From positions 8,122,001-8,186,000 of the forward strand of contig JAWQUS010000030.1 in NCBI GenBank assembly GCA_036365455.1: DNA of 64,000 bases, in the 5' to 3' direction. Below are positions 21,891 through 31,985 of this stretch, one piece after another (position 1 is the first letter of the stretch; every line of letters starts with the position of its first letter). A program made the position numbers and the translations under genes. The notes under the pieces were generated by a model. That model was given only the letters and a program-made list of their open reading frames with translations, made no database searches and was not told where the DNA came from. This DNA comes from Macrosoma leucophasiata. Taxonomy: Eukaryota > Arthropoda > Insecta > Lepidoptera > Hedylidae.

Positions 21891-22184
21891 TTTTTTTAAG
21901 GTAATGGAATTGGCAAACAAGCATGCAGTTCACATTGATGTTGAGTGATGACTACAGCCAAAGCTTTCTCTAACTACACAAAGACCAAGGTCAAAATGCA
22001 GATGCGTTACCACATCGGAGACCTATGATGTTATGTCTCTGTGCCGGAAATTACAGGGTCGTACATTACCACCTGACCGGAACACGATAGTGCTAACCAC
22101 TACCATTTAGCGGCAAGTATATTAGGTAATGCGGTGGTGCCTACGCCCGCGAGCTCCGTCACTGGAGCTCTACCACCAGTAGAA
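21891..22184 (-). mobile_element. Family A repeat, full length, minus
   Basis: From the T-run at 21891 through 'GGCAAACAAGCATGCAGTTC', 'CCGGAACACGATAGTGCTAA' and 'GGAGCTCTACCACCAGTAG'. One of the most complete copies. Confidence 0.85.
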
Positions 22185-22189
22185 ACCAG

Positions 22190-22440
22190 TAAACTAGACG
22201 TGAAATAATGTTAGATAATATATTACTGTCTGTCTATAGTTAACATTAAGGTAGGAACTGTCGTATTTAAGACCATTTAACTTATATTAAACGAGCTCAG
22301 TAATTTTCAAGTGTCCAAAAAGAGGGAGGAGTTTTTTTTTAATTCGGCTTACGTAGGCGGCTCGTCTCGAGAGATGGTTCTCAGACTGAGTTTTAAATAT
22401 GTTATTGAGTAATTGACTATGTGGTCCGATCGTTGCTTTA
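22190..22440. other. No feature recognised
   Basis: AT-rich spacer before the Penelope-type terminus. Confidence 0.35.
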
Positions 22441-22464
22441 GGACGTTGCGGAAAGAGTATGAAC

Positions 22465-22645
22465 GTTTTCGCAGGTTTTCGGGAGCTTTATCCATTGTAG
22501 AAATTAAATTTGCGGATTTTCTCGCGTATACAACACTCCCAAACTTTTACTTATACCCGACGTTTCGGTCGCTTTCCAGCTACGTAGTGTTGTATACGCG
22601 AGAAAATCCGCAAATTTCTACACAGAGTATGAAAAAAGTGTCAAG
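22465..22645 (+). mobile_element. Penelope-like terminal repeat fragment with inverted arms
   Basis: Arms 22496-22537 and 22586-22622 are inverse of each other (the first has a 5 nt insertion). Between them is CCCGACGTTTCGGTCGCTTT (22556-22575), shared with the Penelope-like element at 46619-47429 and the fragment at 48124-48150. The left side 'GGTTTTCGGGAGCT' matches that element's 'GGTTTTCGCGAGCT'. No coding part is left. Confidence 0.68.
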
Positions 22646-22649
22646 TCCA

Positions 22650-23540
22650 AAACACAGGATAAAGCTTGCTATAAGGTCAAGTCACAAAAATAAATTGTAT
22701 TTTTATATGTCTAACCATTTCGAAATCTTAAGCCACCATTTAGATTTATCTGGAACCTGCGAAACAGGACCACTTAGTTTACTACGCTGTCGTACGCAAG
22801 AATGTTCATTCATTGATTCATACATTTAATCCTCACACGCGTCGTGTCTGCTGAACCGTGCAATGTCTTATCTTAACAATACAAATACTCACACTAATAC
22901 CACACGATTGACAAACCCATATATTAACAGCGAACAATTAATTATCATTATATACAGTAACAAAAAAGAATTGAGATCTTCGTGTTTAAGGCGGCATTGA
23001 GATGACAACGGATAGTATTAAATCATGTCCAAGTCCGTAAGAACTGCCGTGCCCCTCCCATTGTTATTAGTTCAGGAGAGGATAGATGAATTTAAGAAGC
23101 GTTAGATGGGTCATGTATGGCTGGTTTTTCTGGTGGTTTGGAGTCACGTTCAGTGTCGCGACCGGCCACGACCGGCGCCCTAGCGTAACATTCCTTCTGT
23201 CAAACTTACCATCAAATCGAAAAAGAAAAAATACTAGGAAGGCACAAGGACAAACTGCGAAGTTCTGAGAACGTTAATTCAGACAAAGATGTGGTTACAC
23301 TGTGACGTCACAGAGTTAGGTATTACGAACTACGCCCTGAGCTAAAGGGTAAAGTTGAATACGGACAATGCGTTCGAATTGATTGTAGGCGCTTTGAAAA
23401 TGTTGATCTAAATTGCTTGAAATGTATGTTAAAATTGAATGGTGTTACAATGAAATACTTACTGAGTCACAATTTATAAATTACCAAAGGAGACGGGCAA
23501 TTCAGGGCATCAACTTAAATTTGTAAGCATTAACTAAGTT
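22650..23540. other. No feature recognised
   Basis: The ORF at 22413-22829 runs through the inverted repeat and is not convincing. A GC-richer patch at 23140-23200 has no assignment. Confidence 0.35.
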
Positions 23541-23636
23541 TGACTTTAGTCTTTGTGTGTGTGTCTATAGGCTGCAGTCATCAGTTAACATCAATATCAA
23601 CTGCATGCTTGTGTGCCACTGCCATGACATAAAAAA
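23541..23636 (+). mobile_element. Family A repeat, 3' third
   Basis: 'GTCTATAGGCTGCAGTCATC', then 'CAACTGCATGCTTGTGTGCC' and ACATAAAAAAAC at the end: a 5'-truncated family A copy. Confidence 0.75.
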
Positions 23637-23639
23637 ACA

Positions 23640-23780
23640 CACACATACTATAAAAATCGTCTATTACTACGAAACTCACACCTTGACTTTGACATAATAC
23701 ATAAACAATTCACGCACATATTTAAACATCTAGGCGACCGGCATAGGCCCACTTGGCCGGTGGCCCATTTTGCTCTATGG
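23640..23780 (+). mobile_element. Family F repeat, right end
   Basis: Matches the right half of the copy at 42240-42515: 'AAAATCGTCTATTACTACGA', 'ACATCTAGGCGACCGGCATA' and a terminal TTTTGCTCTATGG. Directly follows family A with no spacer. Confidence 0.65.
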
Positions 23781-23784
23781 AGTT

Positions 23785-24760
23785 TAATAATTAAACCTAT
23801 TACCAAACATGAATATGATTTAACTAGTCATGTAATTATAGTAATTTATAGCCAATCCAACACATCAATGGCTACATCCAAACAATTATACAATTGGCCT
23901 GTCATTGTCAAGTGAATGTTATTCATTTCACTATCATTGTTCCTCTTATCTATCTATCTATGTTTCAGGAGAAATTTTAAATTAGGTATGCGCTCGCGTG
24001 TGTTGTAGTATGTGTAAGATAATAAATACAAACAATAACAAATGGAATAAGGTTTCTTGCGTAAAGAATTACTTATACAATACAATACAATACTTTAAGG
24101 GTGGTATTTGTTAAAAATCTCTACGAGTATTAGTCAAATACAGACGTTAGTGTATTTTATTGAATTGTTCGCAACAATATCAATCATTCCACATCAATCA
24201 ATCAACCCCCTCAGCCGAGGATCGGACTTACAGGGGAGCATCGGACTTACTCTTAAGCAGTTATGTAAAAGAACAATGATATCTACTGGTTCATACATTT
24301 CTGGACCCAGGTGTTTACACAGTACAACGTATGTCATTTTCAAATGACTATAAAATAAAAAAATGTGATTCGACCATTTTTTTAATTGTCAGTAATTGAA
24401 GTATATATGATCAAGTAAAAGTTGGGTTAGATTGCTAATTGTTAACTATGTTACAAAATGTAATGTTTAATGGGTTAACCAGTAACGATTTTGCAGGCCC
24501 AAACCATCTCCTTTATTTAGCTGAAAAACCCTTTGCGCTCACCAATTGCCCGATGAAGTAGACTAGTTCCGTCTTGAAACGAGCTGCTTTCATACGCTCA
24601 TTCAAACAAAAAAGAAAAGCAACAATACATGCGAATGAATTCAATAAATATGTATGACAGAGATATTGGATAGTTTGGGACTTCGGTCGTTTCGACATCG
24701 ACAACAGTGACCGGGCCAGTGTTCCAGAGGTCGCGAGTTCACGTTCCGACTGAAATCAAC
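23785..24760. other. No feature recognised
   Basis: Contains (ATCT)n at 23948-23962 and no convincing gene. Confidence 0.35.
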
Positions 24761-24762
24761 TG

Positions 24763-24832
24763 CCTCAGTAGCCAGTGATAGGCGCTACTGCTACGCTGGA
24801 GTTTAGGAACTATCCGAGAAAAAATAAAATTG
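24763..24832 (+). mobile_element. Family S SINE head, strongly diverged
   Basis: AACTGCCTCAGTAGCCAGTG then 'GGCGCTACTGCTACGCTGGA' follow the tRNA-like head. Box B is gone. Confidence 0.5.
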
Positions 24833-24894
24833 GGCATTTTGTTCGGACCGATGCTAGCGGCAAAACAATCAAATCATAATTTCACCATGTGTAT

Positions 24895-25180
24895 TTATTT
24901 ATTTATTTTTTACTTTAATAACAACAATATATAATACAAATAACAATAATCAAAGATACACTATCATACAACACTTTCGCAGAATTCCACACATACAGAC
25001 AATAAATCCCTAAATTCGTTCGCAAACAAATCAGACACAGGGTACTTATCCAGGATGGCGTTCAATGAGGAATGAATGCGGGCGATGGTAGACAAAAAGG
25101 TGCTGCTGAATTAAAGTAGTTGTTCGTTCAGGAACAAGGAGTCAAGTTTTCCTCTTATGACTTTGATGTATGTATAGAGA
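24895..25180 (-). mobile_element. Possible LINE 3' end with (TTTA)n tail, minus
   Basis: A T-rich (ATTT)n tract at 24893-24912 followed by non-coding sequence (24913-25180) resembles the inverse of a LINE 3' untranslated end. No coding part is visible, so the call rests on the tail only. Confidence 0.3.
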
Positions 25181-25189
25181 TAGGTAAAG

Positions 25190-25820
25190 CATTTAAAAAT
25201 AAAACTGACCAATTTCTGATTGCCGTGCCACAATCAATCTCCGCCAACTGCACAACTATAAACCATATTTACGTAACCATAGATATTTAAACATAGATAA
25301 AAAAATACTGCCCGCGTAAGCTTTATTTATAAAAGGTTTCGCAACGGTAGCACATAATTGCTGTCATATCACCGTAGATCTTATTACTTTATTGGTTTTT
25401 TTTAAATATCTTTCTTTTTTTAATGTAACAGCCTATTAAAACTGGAACACATTAAAATCGTCAAAAAATTTAAATGTCAACGTAAAACCTTGCTCCGGTC
25501 GAAGTTAATTATTTGTAACATTTAAGTCTTGCAGGGCTCTCTTTTGCATTTTTTTTGCTCCCCATATTGTACAGTGTGTAATTAACTTCTATTTAAATTT
25601 TCGATCTTAAAGTGCCATTAAGGTGATATTGATTGCTTTGGCTACCAATTTACTTGGAAATAATGTTTCGAAATCGGTCTTGGTTGATTTTATGTTTTTA
25701 ATTCGCCATACATTACCATGTCAGTTAGGTATGTTAATATCTGTGCGTAGTCTTGCACAGGTGTACTTAGATGCTTACAATCTTGTTTTATTTTTATACC
25801 ATTAGAAGACAAAAAAAAAT
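25190..25820. other. No feature recognised
   Basis: AT-rich, no recognised feature. Confidence 0.35.
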
Positions 25821-25823
25821 ATT

Positions 25824-26112
25824 TTTTTACTGATGGTAGAGCTCCAGTGACGGAGCTCGCGGGCGTAGGCACCACCGCATTACCTATAAACTTGCCGCTA
25901 AATGGTAGTAGTGTTCAGCACTATCGTGTTCCGGTCAGGTGGTCATGTACGGCCCTGTAATTTCCGGCACAGAGGCATAACACCTTAGCCCTCAGGAGTG
26001 GTAACGCATCTCCATTTTGACCTTGGTCATTGTGTGGGTGTCTATAGGCTGCAGACACTTAACACCAATGTGAACTGCAAGCTTGCTTGCCACTTCCATG
26101 ACATAAAACAAA
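25824..26112 (+). mobile_element. Family A repeat, full length
   Basis: From TTTTTTTACTGATGGTAGAG to TTGCCACTTCCATGACATAA. Its A-rich 3' end is also the left arm of a 23 bp palindrome (26097-26119 with 26125-26147, one mismatch), as if the end had been copied back in inverted orientation. Confidence 0.85.
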
Positions 26113-26191
26113 AATAAAATATATTTTTATATTTGTTTTATGTCATGTCTTAAATATTGTCCTTTATAAAATTAAGTAGGTAAGTAAAACG

Positions 26192-26472
26192 TTTTTAATG
26201 GTGGTAGAGTTTCAGTGTCAGTGCTCGAATGCGTAGGCCCACTTCATTACTCTTATCTATCCACCGCCAAATAATAGCAGTCAGCACTATTGTATTCCGG
26301 TCACATGGTAATGTATAGCCCCCTAATAACTATCACAGATGCACATCAACTTAGGACTCACAGGTGATAGATAACGCATCAAAATTTGACCTCCAGTTTT
26401 TGTGTAGTTGGTTGGAGTATTTACCCTCCAAATGAACTACATGGTTGTTTACCACCCTTATAACATAAAAAA
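26192..26472 (+). mobile_element. Family A repeat, divergent subtype
   Basis: Same order of blocks with many substitutions ('GGTGGTAGAGTTTCAGTGTC', 'GTATTCCGGTCACATGGTAA', end in ACATAAAAAAAG). Carries the variant TATCACAGATGCAC in place of CCGGCACAGAGGC, which defines a second subtype. Confidence 0.75.
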
Positions 26473-26510
26473 AGAAAACTACATACACAAATTGAAGTGT
26501 ATAGGTATAA

Positions 26511-26812
26511 CTAGCTGTGCCCGCGACTTCGCCCGAGTGAGAATTTATGATTGTTCAGTATCTACCCGGACAAAGTCGTAGGCGCAGCTAGTATAAAGTA
26601 GCCCATGTTACTCCTTATTACATCAGCTATCTGCCAGTGAAAGTCCCGTCAAAATCTGTCCCGGACAGATAGACAGACAGACAGACTGACAAAAATTGTA
26701 AAAAATGTTGTTTTGGTATATGTACCGTGTATACATATTACATATGCATTTAGTAAAAAGCGGTTATTTTTATAATACAAACAGACATTCCAATTTTATT
26801 AATTTGTATAGA
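26511..26812 (-). mobile_element. Non-autonomous Helitron, short form, minus
   Basis: On the minus strand it runs A|TCTATACAAATTAATAAA to GGGCACAGCTAG|T. Contains the microsatellite (CAGA)n, 'GTACCGTGTATAC' and the terminal palindromic module (26511-26591). Confidence 0.85.
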
Positions 26813-26819
26813 TGTATAG

Positions 26820-27355
26820 ACTTATGGGGAAATGTTTGAAACTGCTTCAATTATGCTTACATATTTGATTACATGAAGTTACCTGTTTGAGCGGTAAGTG
26901 CGACCGGCCGATCGGAGGTTCGGATGTCAACGTGCGTACATTATGATAATAATTAACGAAGCATTACTTAGTTGGACAGCAAGGTCAACAAATTTGAGAT
27001 ATTTGGAACGAGGCTGAGCAGACTCTACATTGAGCAAGATCGCTCAAATATAATGTGCACGCACGTCCGAGCATATGTTATTATTTTTTCGTTATGGACC
27101 GCTGCAATTCTTATCATAACGCGTGATACAAATTATTGTTTTCGTAGCCAAGGTCTACTTGAATAACAATTAATATTTTATCTGTACTCGGCACGCTTAG
27201 CTACACTTGTTGGTAATATGCGTAGCAGTCTTTTATAACTTTTTGTTAGTGTACAATTTTTGATCACAGGTCGCAGGTACCTACTGTGTATACGAAATAT
27301 GATACAAATACAGATATTTACTTTAAATATAACACCTTAGTCAAATTTTATGGGC
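26820..27355. other. No feature recognised
   Basis: Unique AT-rich sequence with no assignment. Confidence 0.35.
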
Positions 27356-27359
27356 TTAA

Positions 27360-27604
27360 TTTTTTTTTAATGTAATGTAAGTGGCAAACAAGCACGCAGT
27401 TCACATAGATGTTAAGTGATGACTGCAGCCTATAGACACTTACACAAAGACCAAGGTCAAAATGCAGATGCGTTACCACTCCTGAGGCCTAAGGTGTTAT
27501 GCCTCTGTGCCGGAAATTACAGTGCCGTACACTCACCGGAACACGATAGTGCTGAACACAATAATTTAGCGGCAATTATACGAGTATTAGGTAATGCGGT
27601 GGCC
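27360..27604 (-). mobile_element. Family A repeat, minus, followed by an inverted scrap
   Basis: 'GGCAAACAAGCACGCAGTTC' to 'AATGCGGTGG'. At 27604-27635 a short piece in the plus orientation (ATCGCCGCTAAATG) follows, so the copy is partly folded back on itself. Confidence 0.78.
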
Positions 27605-27689
27605 GTATCTAACATAATCGCCGCTAAATGCCAAGTATAATTAAAAATATTTTTGGTGATAAAAAATTTACCATTTACTTGCATTGTGT

Positions 27690-27965
27690 AGTCGCAAAAA
27701 GAACATATAGGGTTGCTGGCGTCGGAACGTGACGACCCACCGTCCATGAAAAAACTTTTCTCCTACTGGAAGAGAATCCACTTCCACTAGTGCAGTCAGA
27801 CAACCGAAAAATGGCGGTCGAACCATTCTAATGGGGCGGTAGCAATCGCAAGAATGCAAAATGGGAGTCTTTCGATAAAACTACCGCCACTCCGATCGCC
27901 AATGTGTATGCCAAGCGTGGCGATCATGGCATATCCCCCTTTCATCTTTTGGCTGATATAATGAT
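27690..27965 (+). mobile_element. Family C repeat with (GAT)n-like end
   Basis: Shared with 41928-42165: 'TTCTCCTACTGGAAGAGAAT', 'CTTCCACTAGTGCAGTCAG', 'ACCATTCTAATGGGGCGGTA', 'GCCAAGCGTGGCGATCATGG' and 'CTTTTGGCTGATATAATGAT' at the end. About 270 bp, no ORF. A SINE or small retroposon with a GAT-rich tail is likely; the class is not proven. Confidence 0.6.
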
Positions 27966-28054
27966 ACCGCATTACCTAATATACTTGCCGCTAAATAGTA
28001 GTGTTCAGCACTATCGTGCTCCAGTCAGGTGGTAATGTACGGTCCTGTAATTTC

Positions 28055-31000
28055 ATGGGGGGGGGGTCATGCCAGAAGCGTGCACGTCGCGATCCCTGCC
28101 AGTCCTTTGGGGCTGCAATTCTGGCACGAAGGCGTACCGCAGTGCGGGTTAGGGCGTCCCCCCGAGGCGACGCGTACCGACCCGTCCCCGTCGGTACGAA
28201 AAGCGGCCAAAGCGGCGATGGGGACCGCCACCTGTCACGCCGGGCCCGATACGGCGGATCGAGGAGTGGGGAGTGCCAGATAGGCACGTGGAATGTGAGA
28301 GGTGGAATTTGTGAGAAGATGAATGAGTTGACGAACGTAATGAGTGTGAGACGCCTGGATGTTTTGTGTGTAACAGAGACTAAACGAAAGGGCTGCGAGG
28401 TCGAAGATCTCCCGGGTGGCGCGATGGCTCTGTGGGCAGGTGTGCAACAGAGCGATCATGCCAGCGCGGGGGTGGGCGTCCTTCTGTCCTCTCGTTTAGT
28501 CACTGGAGTGAAAGATTATGGTTTGGTGAACCCGAGACTAATCTGGGTCCGAATTAAATTGGGCGTCACTAGGGTGTTTTTGGTAGCAGCTTATGCACCG
28601 GTTAGCTCAGCGACGACCCAAGACCTGGAGAAGTTTTGGGAATCTACAAGGGAAGTTCTCGATATGGTTGAAGCTAATGAAAGGGTAATTTTGTGTGGTG
28701 ATTTGAATGGATGGGTCGGGACCAGGCGGCCAGGATACGAGGCCGTTCTAGGTCCATATGGTGATAGAAGAGTAAATGATGCTGGTAAGCTGATACTTGA
28801 CTTATGCTTGGAACAAAGTCTCCTTGTGTCTAACACAGAATTCCGTCATAAGGACATTCACACGTATACATGGAGGAGGAATGAACAAAAAAGTATGATT
28901 GATTTGATCATGGTTGATAGTCGTCTTCGGAAGAGCCTGATGGACACTAGAGCCTACAGAGGTCCCACTCTTGATACAGATCACTACTTGGTAATAAGCC
29001 GGTTTAGGGGTCTGTTCAAGAAATGGCGACATTGGCGTGTCCGTGTGCCTTTCGGAGGACTTGAAAGAATAAAGAGTGAAAAGTTACAAGACATTAGTGT
29101 AAGGAGAGTGTATGAACGTCAAGTCCGTGAAAAGTTAGACAAGGTTTGTCTTACGGACTTGGACGTGGATGAATGTTGGCAAGTTATGAAAGATAGTATG
29201 GTGGAAGTTGCGAAAGAAGTATGTGGTTATGCAAAGATACGCAAATCCTTGAAAGGGGATGCGTGGTGGGACAAGGAGGTGCAAGACTCCGTTGAAAGAA
29301 AGAAGAAAGCATGGCTGGATTATGTAGCATCTTTGCAAATGAATAATGGTATGAGAGATGAGAAGAGAGAAATTTACCGTCGGCTCAAGAATGACACCAA
29401 GATTTTAGTGAATGAAAAGCGTGAGAGAGATAAAGTGGAAGCTGATGAGAGACTGGCGAAGAGCTTTGAGACTAAGATCAAACTCTATTGGAGGGAGGTG
29501 AAAAAGTCTAGAAGCTCTTCTCCAGTTTCTGGAATGAATAGAATAAAATCTAAGTTGGGTGACATTCTTGAGAACACGCAAGATGTGTTAAAACGATGGA
29601 GCGAGTATTATGGGGAAATGTATGATTATGCTCACAACCCTGACGCCGGAGTTGCTGACTTGACGGTGCCGGCTTGTGAGGATATAACAATAGATGAGAT
29701 TGTAAGGGCGATACGAAGTTTGAAATGTGGTAAGGCTGCGGGTATTGATCAGGTTTCTGCCGAAATGATCAAATATGGTGGTGCTGCCCTTTGGGATTCT
29801 TTCTGGGTGTTGTGCAACCTTTGCTGGAGGTCCGGAAGAATCCCAAAGGATTGGCGGTGTGCGGTCATCGTGCCTTTGTATAAAGGCAAGGGTTCACGTA
29901 TGGACTGCACCAGCTATCGAGCGATCAGTTTGATCAGTTTGGCAGCTAAAGTGTATGGGAAAGTCTTAGAAAGAAGAATGAAAGAGAAGTCCGACGGGTT
30001 GTTGTGGGATGCACAGGGTGGTTTCAGAACTGGAAGAGGATGTATGGATCAAGTTTTCTCCCTCCGCAACATCGTAGAGAAGCATCTGGCTGTGAGCCAG
30101 AAGGTTTTCTGCGGTTTTGTGGATTTGGAGAAGGCGTTTGATAGGGTATTACGAAAGGAGCTGTGGGACATTTTGCCAGAGTATGGTATTGATGGCAGTC
30201 TGCTCCGTGCAATACAGTCCACTTATGTGGGCTGTCAAGCATGTGTGCGGGTAGATGGTAACATGTCACCCTGGTTTGATGTTAACATCGGTGTCAAACA
30301 GGGTTGCGTGCTTTCGTCTAGGCTGTTTATTATATATCTGGACAAATGCCTCCAGAGGGTGAAGTTGATGGATGTGGGAGTGCGTATGGGTGACTTAGTG
30401 GTGAACTGTCTGCTTTACGCAGACGATGCGGTCATTGTTAGCTCTACACCATCTGGGCTACAAGCACTAGTCACAGTCATGAAAGAGGATTGTATGGAGA
30501 AAGGCTTACAATTGAATGTGGATAAAACTAAAGTATTAGTATTTGAAAGAGATGAACAGAGAACAAATGCAAGGGTAGTGGTAGATGATGCAGTGTTAGA
30601 ACAGGTTGATGAAATTGTATATCTTGGATGTGCTTTTAGCAAGGATGGTAGGTACACCACTGACATAGAAAGAAGAGTGCTTGCTGGGAATTGCGTGAAT
30701 GGAGCGTTGGGTAAGCTACTAGAATCTAAACATCTCAGCCAGCGGGCTCGACTAGCCGTACATAATGCTGTACTTACTCCAACGCTTTTATATGGAAGCG
30801 AGAGCTGGGTATGCAGGAAAGAGCATGAAAGTAAGTTGAACGCGGTCGAGATGAGATCTTTGCGCAAGATCTGCGGTGTATCACTCACCGATCGCGTTCG
30901 TAATGAAGATGTAAGAAAGAGACTTTGTGTGAATGATAGTATCGGTGTAAAAATGAAAAAAGGCATGCTCCGATGGTTCGGGCATATAGAAAGAATGTCG

Positions 31001-31246
31001 AATGAGCGAATGACTAAACAGATATACAATGCGAATGTGGATGGTTGCAGAGGCCCAGGAAGACCAAGGCTGACCTACCATGACCAAATAGGTCGAATTC
31101 TGTCTGATGGTGGGGTCAAAAGTCTTAGGAATCGGCGTGCATGTATGAAGAGAATGATGAAGGTAGACGAGGCACGAGAGGTTTGTCTGAACCGGGATGT
31201 CTGGCGCTCTACACTCTCTGCCTACCCCGTTAGGGACCTGGCGTAA
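28055..31246 (+). CDS. LINE endonuclease / reverse transcriptase polyprotein
   Basis: The protein nicks chromosomal DNA and reverse-transcribes its RNA at the nick. Start: the ATG at 28055 is the first base of the element; the reading frame extends upstream only through the family A target. Endonuclease (about residues 75-320): GTWNVRGG, TETK (107-110), AAYAP, GDLNG (215-219), TYTWR, DTDHYL (about 308-313). Reverse transcriptase (about 540-860): GKAAGID (559-565), FVDLEKAFD (688-696), GVKQGCVLS (746-754), catalytic YADDA (788-792). C-terminal domain: RWFGHIERM (973-981) and GPGRPRLTY, then YPVRDLA at the very end. All key residues are present with no stop or frameshift in 1,063 codons, so it may be functional. 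Similar insect proteins are often annotated 'craniofacial development protein 2-like'. The last codons also encode the RNA hairpin shared with family S. Confidence 0.95.
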   Translation: MGGGSCQKRARRDPCQSFGAAILARRRTAVRVRASPRGDAYRPVPVGTKSGQSGDGDRHLSRRARYGGSRSGECQIGTWNVRGGICEKMNELTNVMSVRRLDVLCVTETKRKGCEVEDLPGGAMALWAGVQQSDHASAGVGVLLSSRLVTGVKDYGLVNPRLIWVRIKLGVTRVFLVAAYAPVSSATTQDLEKFWESTREVLDMVEANERVILCGDLNGWVGTRRPGYEAVLGPYGDRRVNDAGKLILDLCLEQSLLVSNTEFRHKDIHTYTWRRNEQKSMIDLIMVDSRLRKSLMDTRAYRGPTLDTDHYLVISRFRGLFKKWRHWRVRVPFGGLERIKSEKLQDISVRRVYERQVREKLDKVCLTDLDVDECWQVMKDSMVEVAKEVCGYAKIRKSLKGDAWWDKEVQDSVERKKKAWLDYVASLQMNNGMRDEKREIYRRLKNDTKILVNEKRERDKVEADERLAKSFETKIKLYWREVKKSRSSSPVSGMNRIKSKLGDILENTQDVLKRWSEYYGEMYDYAHNPDAGVADLTVPACEDITIDEIVRAIRSLKCGKAAGIDQVSAEMIKYGGAALWDSFWVLCNLCWRSGRIPKDWRCAVIVPLYKGKGSRMDCTSYRAISLISLAAKVYGKVLERRMKEKSDGLLWDAQGGFRTGRGCMDQVFSLRNIVEKHLAVSQKVFCGFVDLEKAFDRVLRKELWDILPEYGIDGSLLRAIQSTYVGCQACVRVDGNMSPWFDVNIGVKQGCVLSSRLFIIYLDKCLQRVKLMDVGVRMGDLVVNCLLYADDAVIVSSTPSGLQALVTVMKEDCMEKGLQLNVDKTKVLVFERDEQRTNARVVVDDAVLEQVDEIVYLGCAFSKDGRYTTDIERRVLAGNCVNGALGKLLESKHLSQRARLAVHNAVLTPTLLYGSESWVCRKEHESKLNAVEMRSLRKICGVSLTDRVRNEDVRKRLCVNDSIGVKMKKGMLRWFGHIERMSNERMTKQIYNANVDGCRGPGRPRLTYHDQIGRILSDGGVKSLRNRRACMKRMMKVDEAREVCLNRDVWRSTLSAYPVRDLA

Positions 31247-31267
31247 AGATACATACATACATACATA
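28055..31267 (+). mobile_element. RTE-like LINE, apparently full length
   Basis: A 3,213 bp element flanked by a perfect 10 bp target duplication CTGTAATTTC. It starts with ATG and a run of ten G, has one ORF of 1,063 codons without any break, and ends in GCGTAAAGATAC followed by (ATAC)n. Size, single ORF with APE-type endonuclease then RT, and the short tandem tail instead of poly(A) fit the RTE group or its relatives (such as Proto2). There is almost no 3' untranslated region. A perfect duplication and open frame mean a young insertion. Confidence 0.92.
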
Positions 31268-31434
31268 CTGTAATTTCCGGCACAGAGGCGTAACACCTTA
31301 GGCCTCAGGAGTGGTAACGCACCTGCATTTTGACCTTGGTATTTGTGTGAGTGTCTATAGGCTGCAGTCATCACTTAACACCAATGTGAACTGCATGCGT
31401 GTTTGCCACTTCCATTATATAAAAAAATTATGAA

Positions 31435-31985
31435 ATAGGTTTGATATAATTCTATCATTACTTACTACTAGATACGAGTTTTCATTACGAAGTTATGATC
31501 GCGTTCATACCTACTTACAAAACAAATCGAAGGCATAAAATGGAAGGCGACATGGGCATAACGAACTGAAAAATGTTTAAAATGTTGAAACGATTTAAAT
31601 TCTATCAACATCCACAAAAAAATAACCGAGTAATCGATAATTGAATTTTTCTATCTAATTACCCTTTGATATTCAAGAAATTCCATTAATGAGACGAGTT
31701 AATGAATAATTTATTGTTACTAGAGCAATAATTCCATAATCATTTATTTCATATTAATATATACGAATGGTTTTATTGAACGTAGCTTGTTAAAAACATC
31801 ATGTATGTTCTATCGGGGAACTGGCCGCTTAACCATTTGAGCACCTTATGTGTTGGAAATAAAAACTATATTTGATTGTTTTCGGATAAGAGACTGTACT
31901 TACAGAGATTATATTTTAAATATAATAATTATACCCCTAAGATAGGATAGTTATATTCCAGGTATTCGCAATTATACTGTGTAAG
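31435..31985. other. No feature recognised
   Basis: AT-rich sequence with no recognised feature. Confidence 0.35.

Larger units (their letters stand above)
27966..31430 (+). mobile_element. Family A repeat split by the RTE-like LINE
   Basis: Left part 27966-28054 and right part 31278-31430 make one continuous family A copy once the LINE and one duplication are removed. The last bases before the LINE (CTGTAATTTC, 28045-28054) reappear at 31268-31277. Only the family A pieces are meant here; the LINE is listed separately. Confidence 0.88.

Noticed and set aside
22413..22829. 138-codon ORF
   Set aside because: Runs through a Penelope-type inverted repeat and unrelated flanks; no motif.
30415..31029. 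204-codon minus-strand ORF
   Set aside because: It is the antisense shadow of the LINE polyprotein; composition (Ser/Leu-rich) fits antisense reading and no domain is visible.
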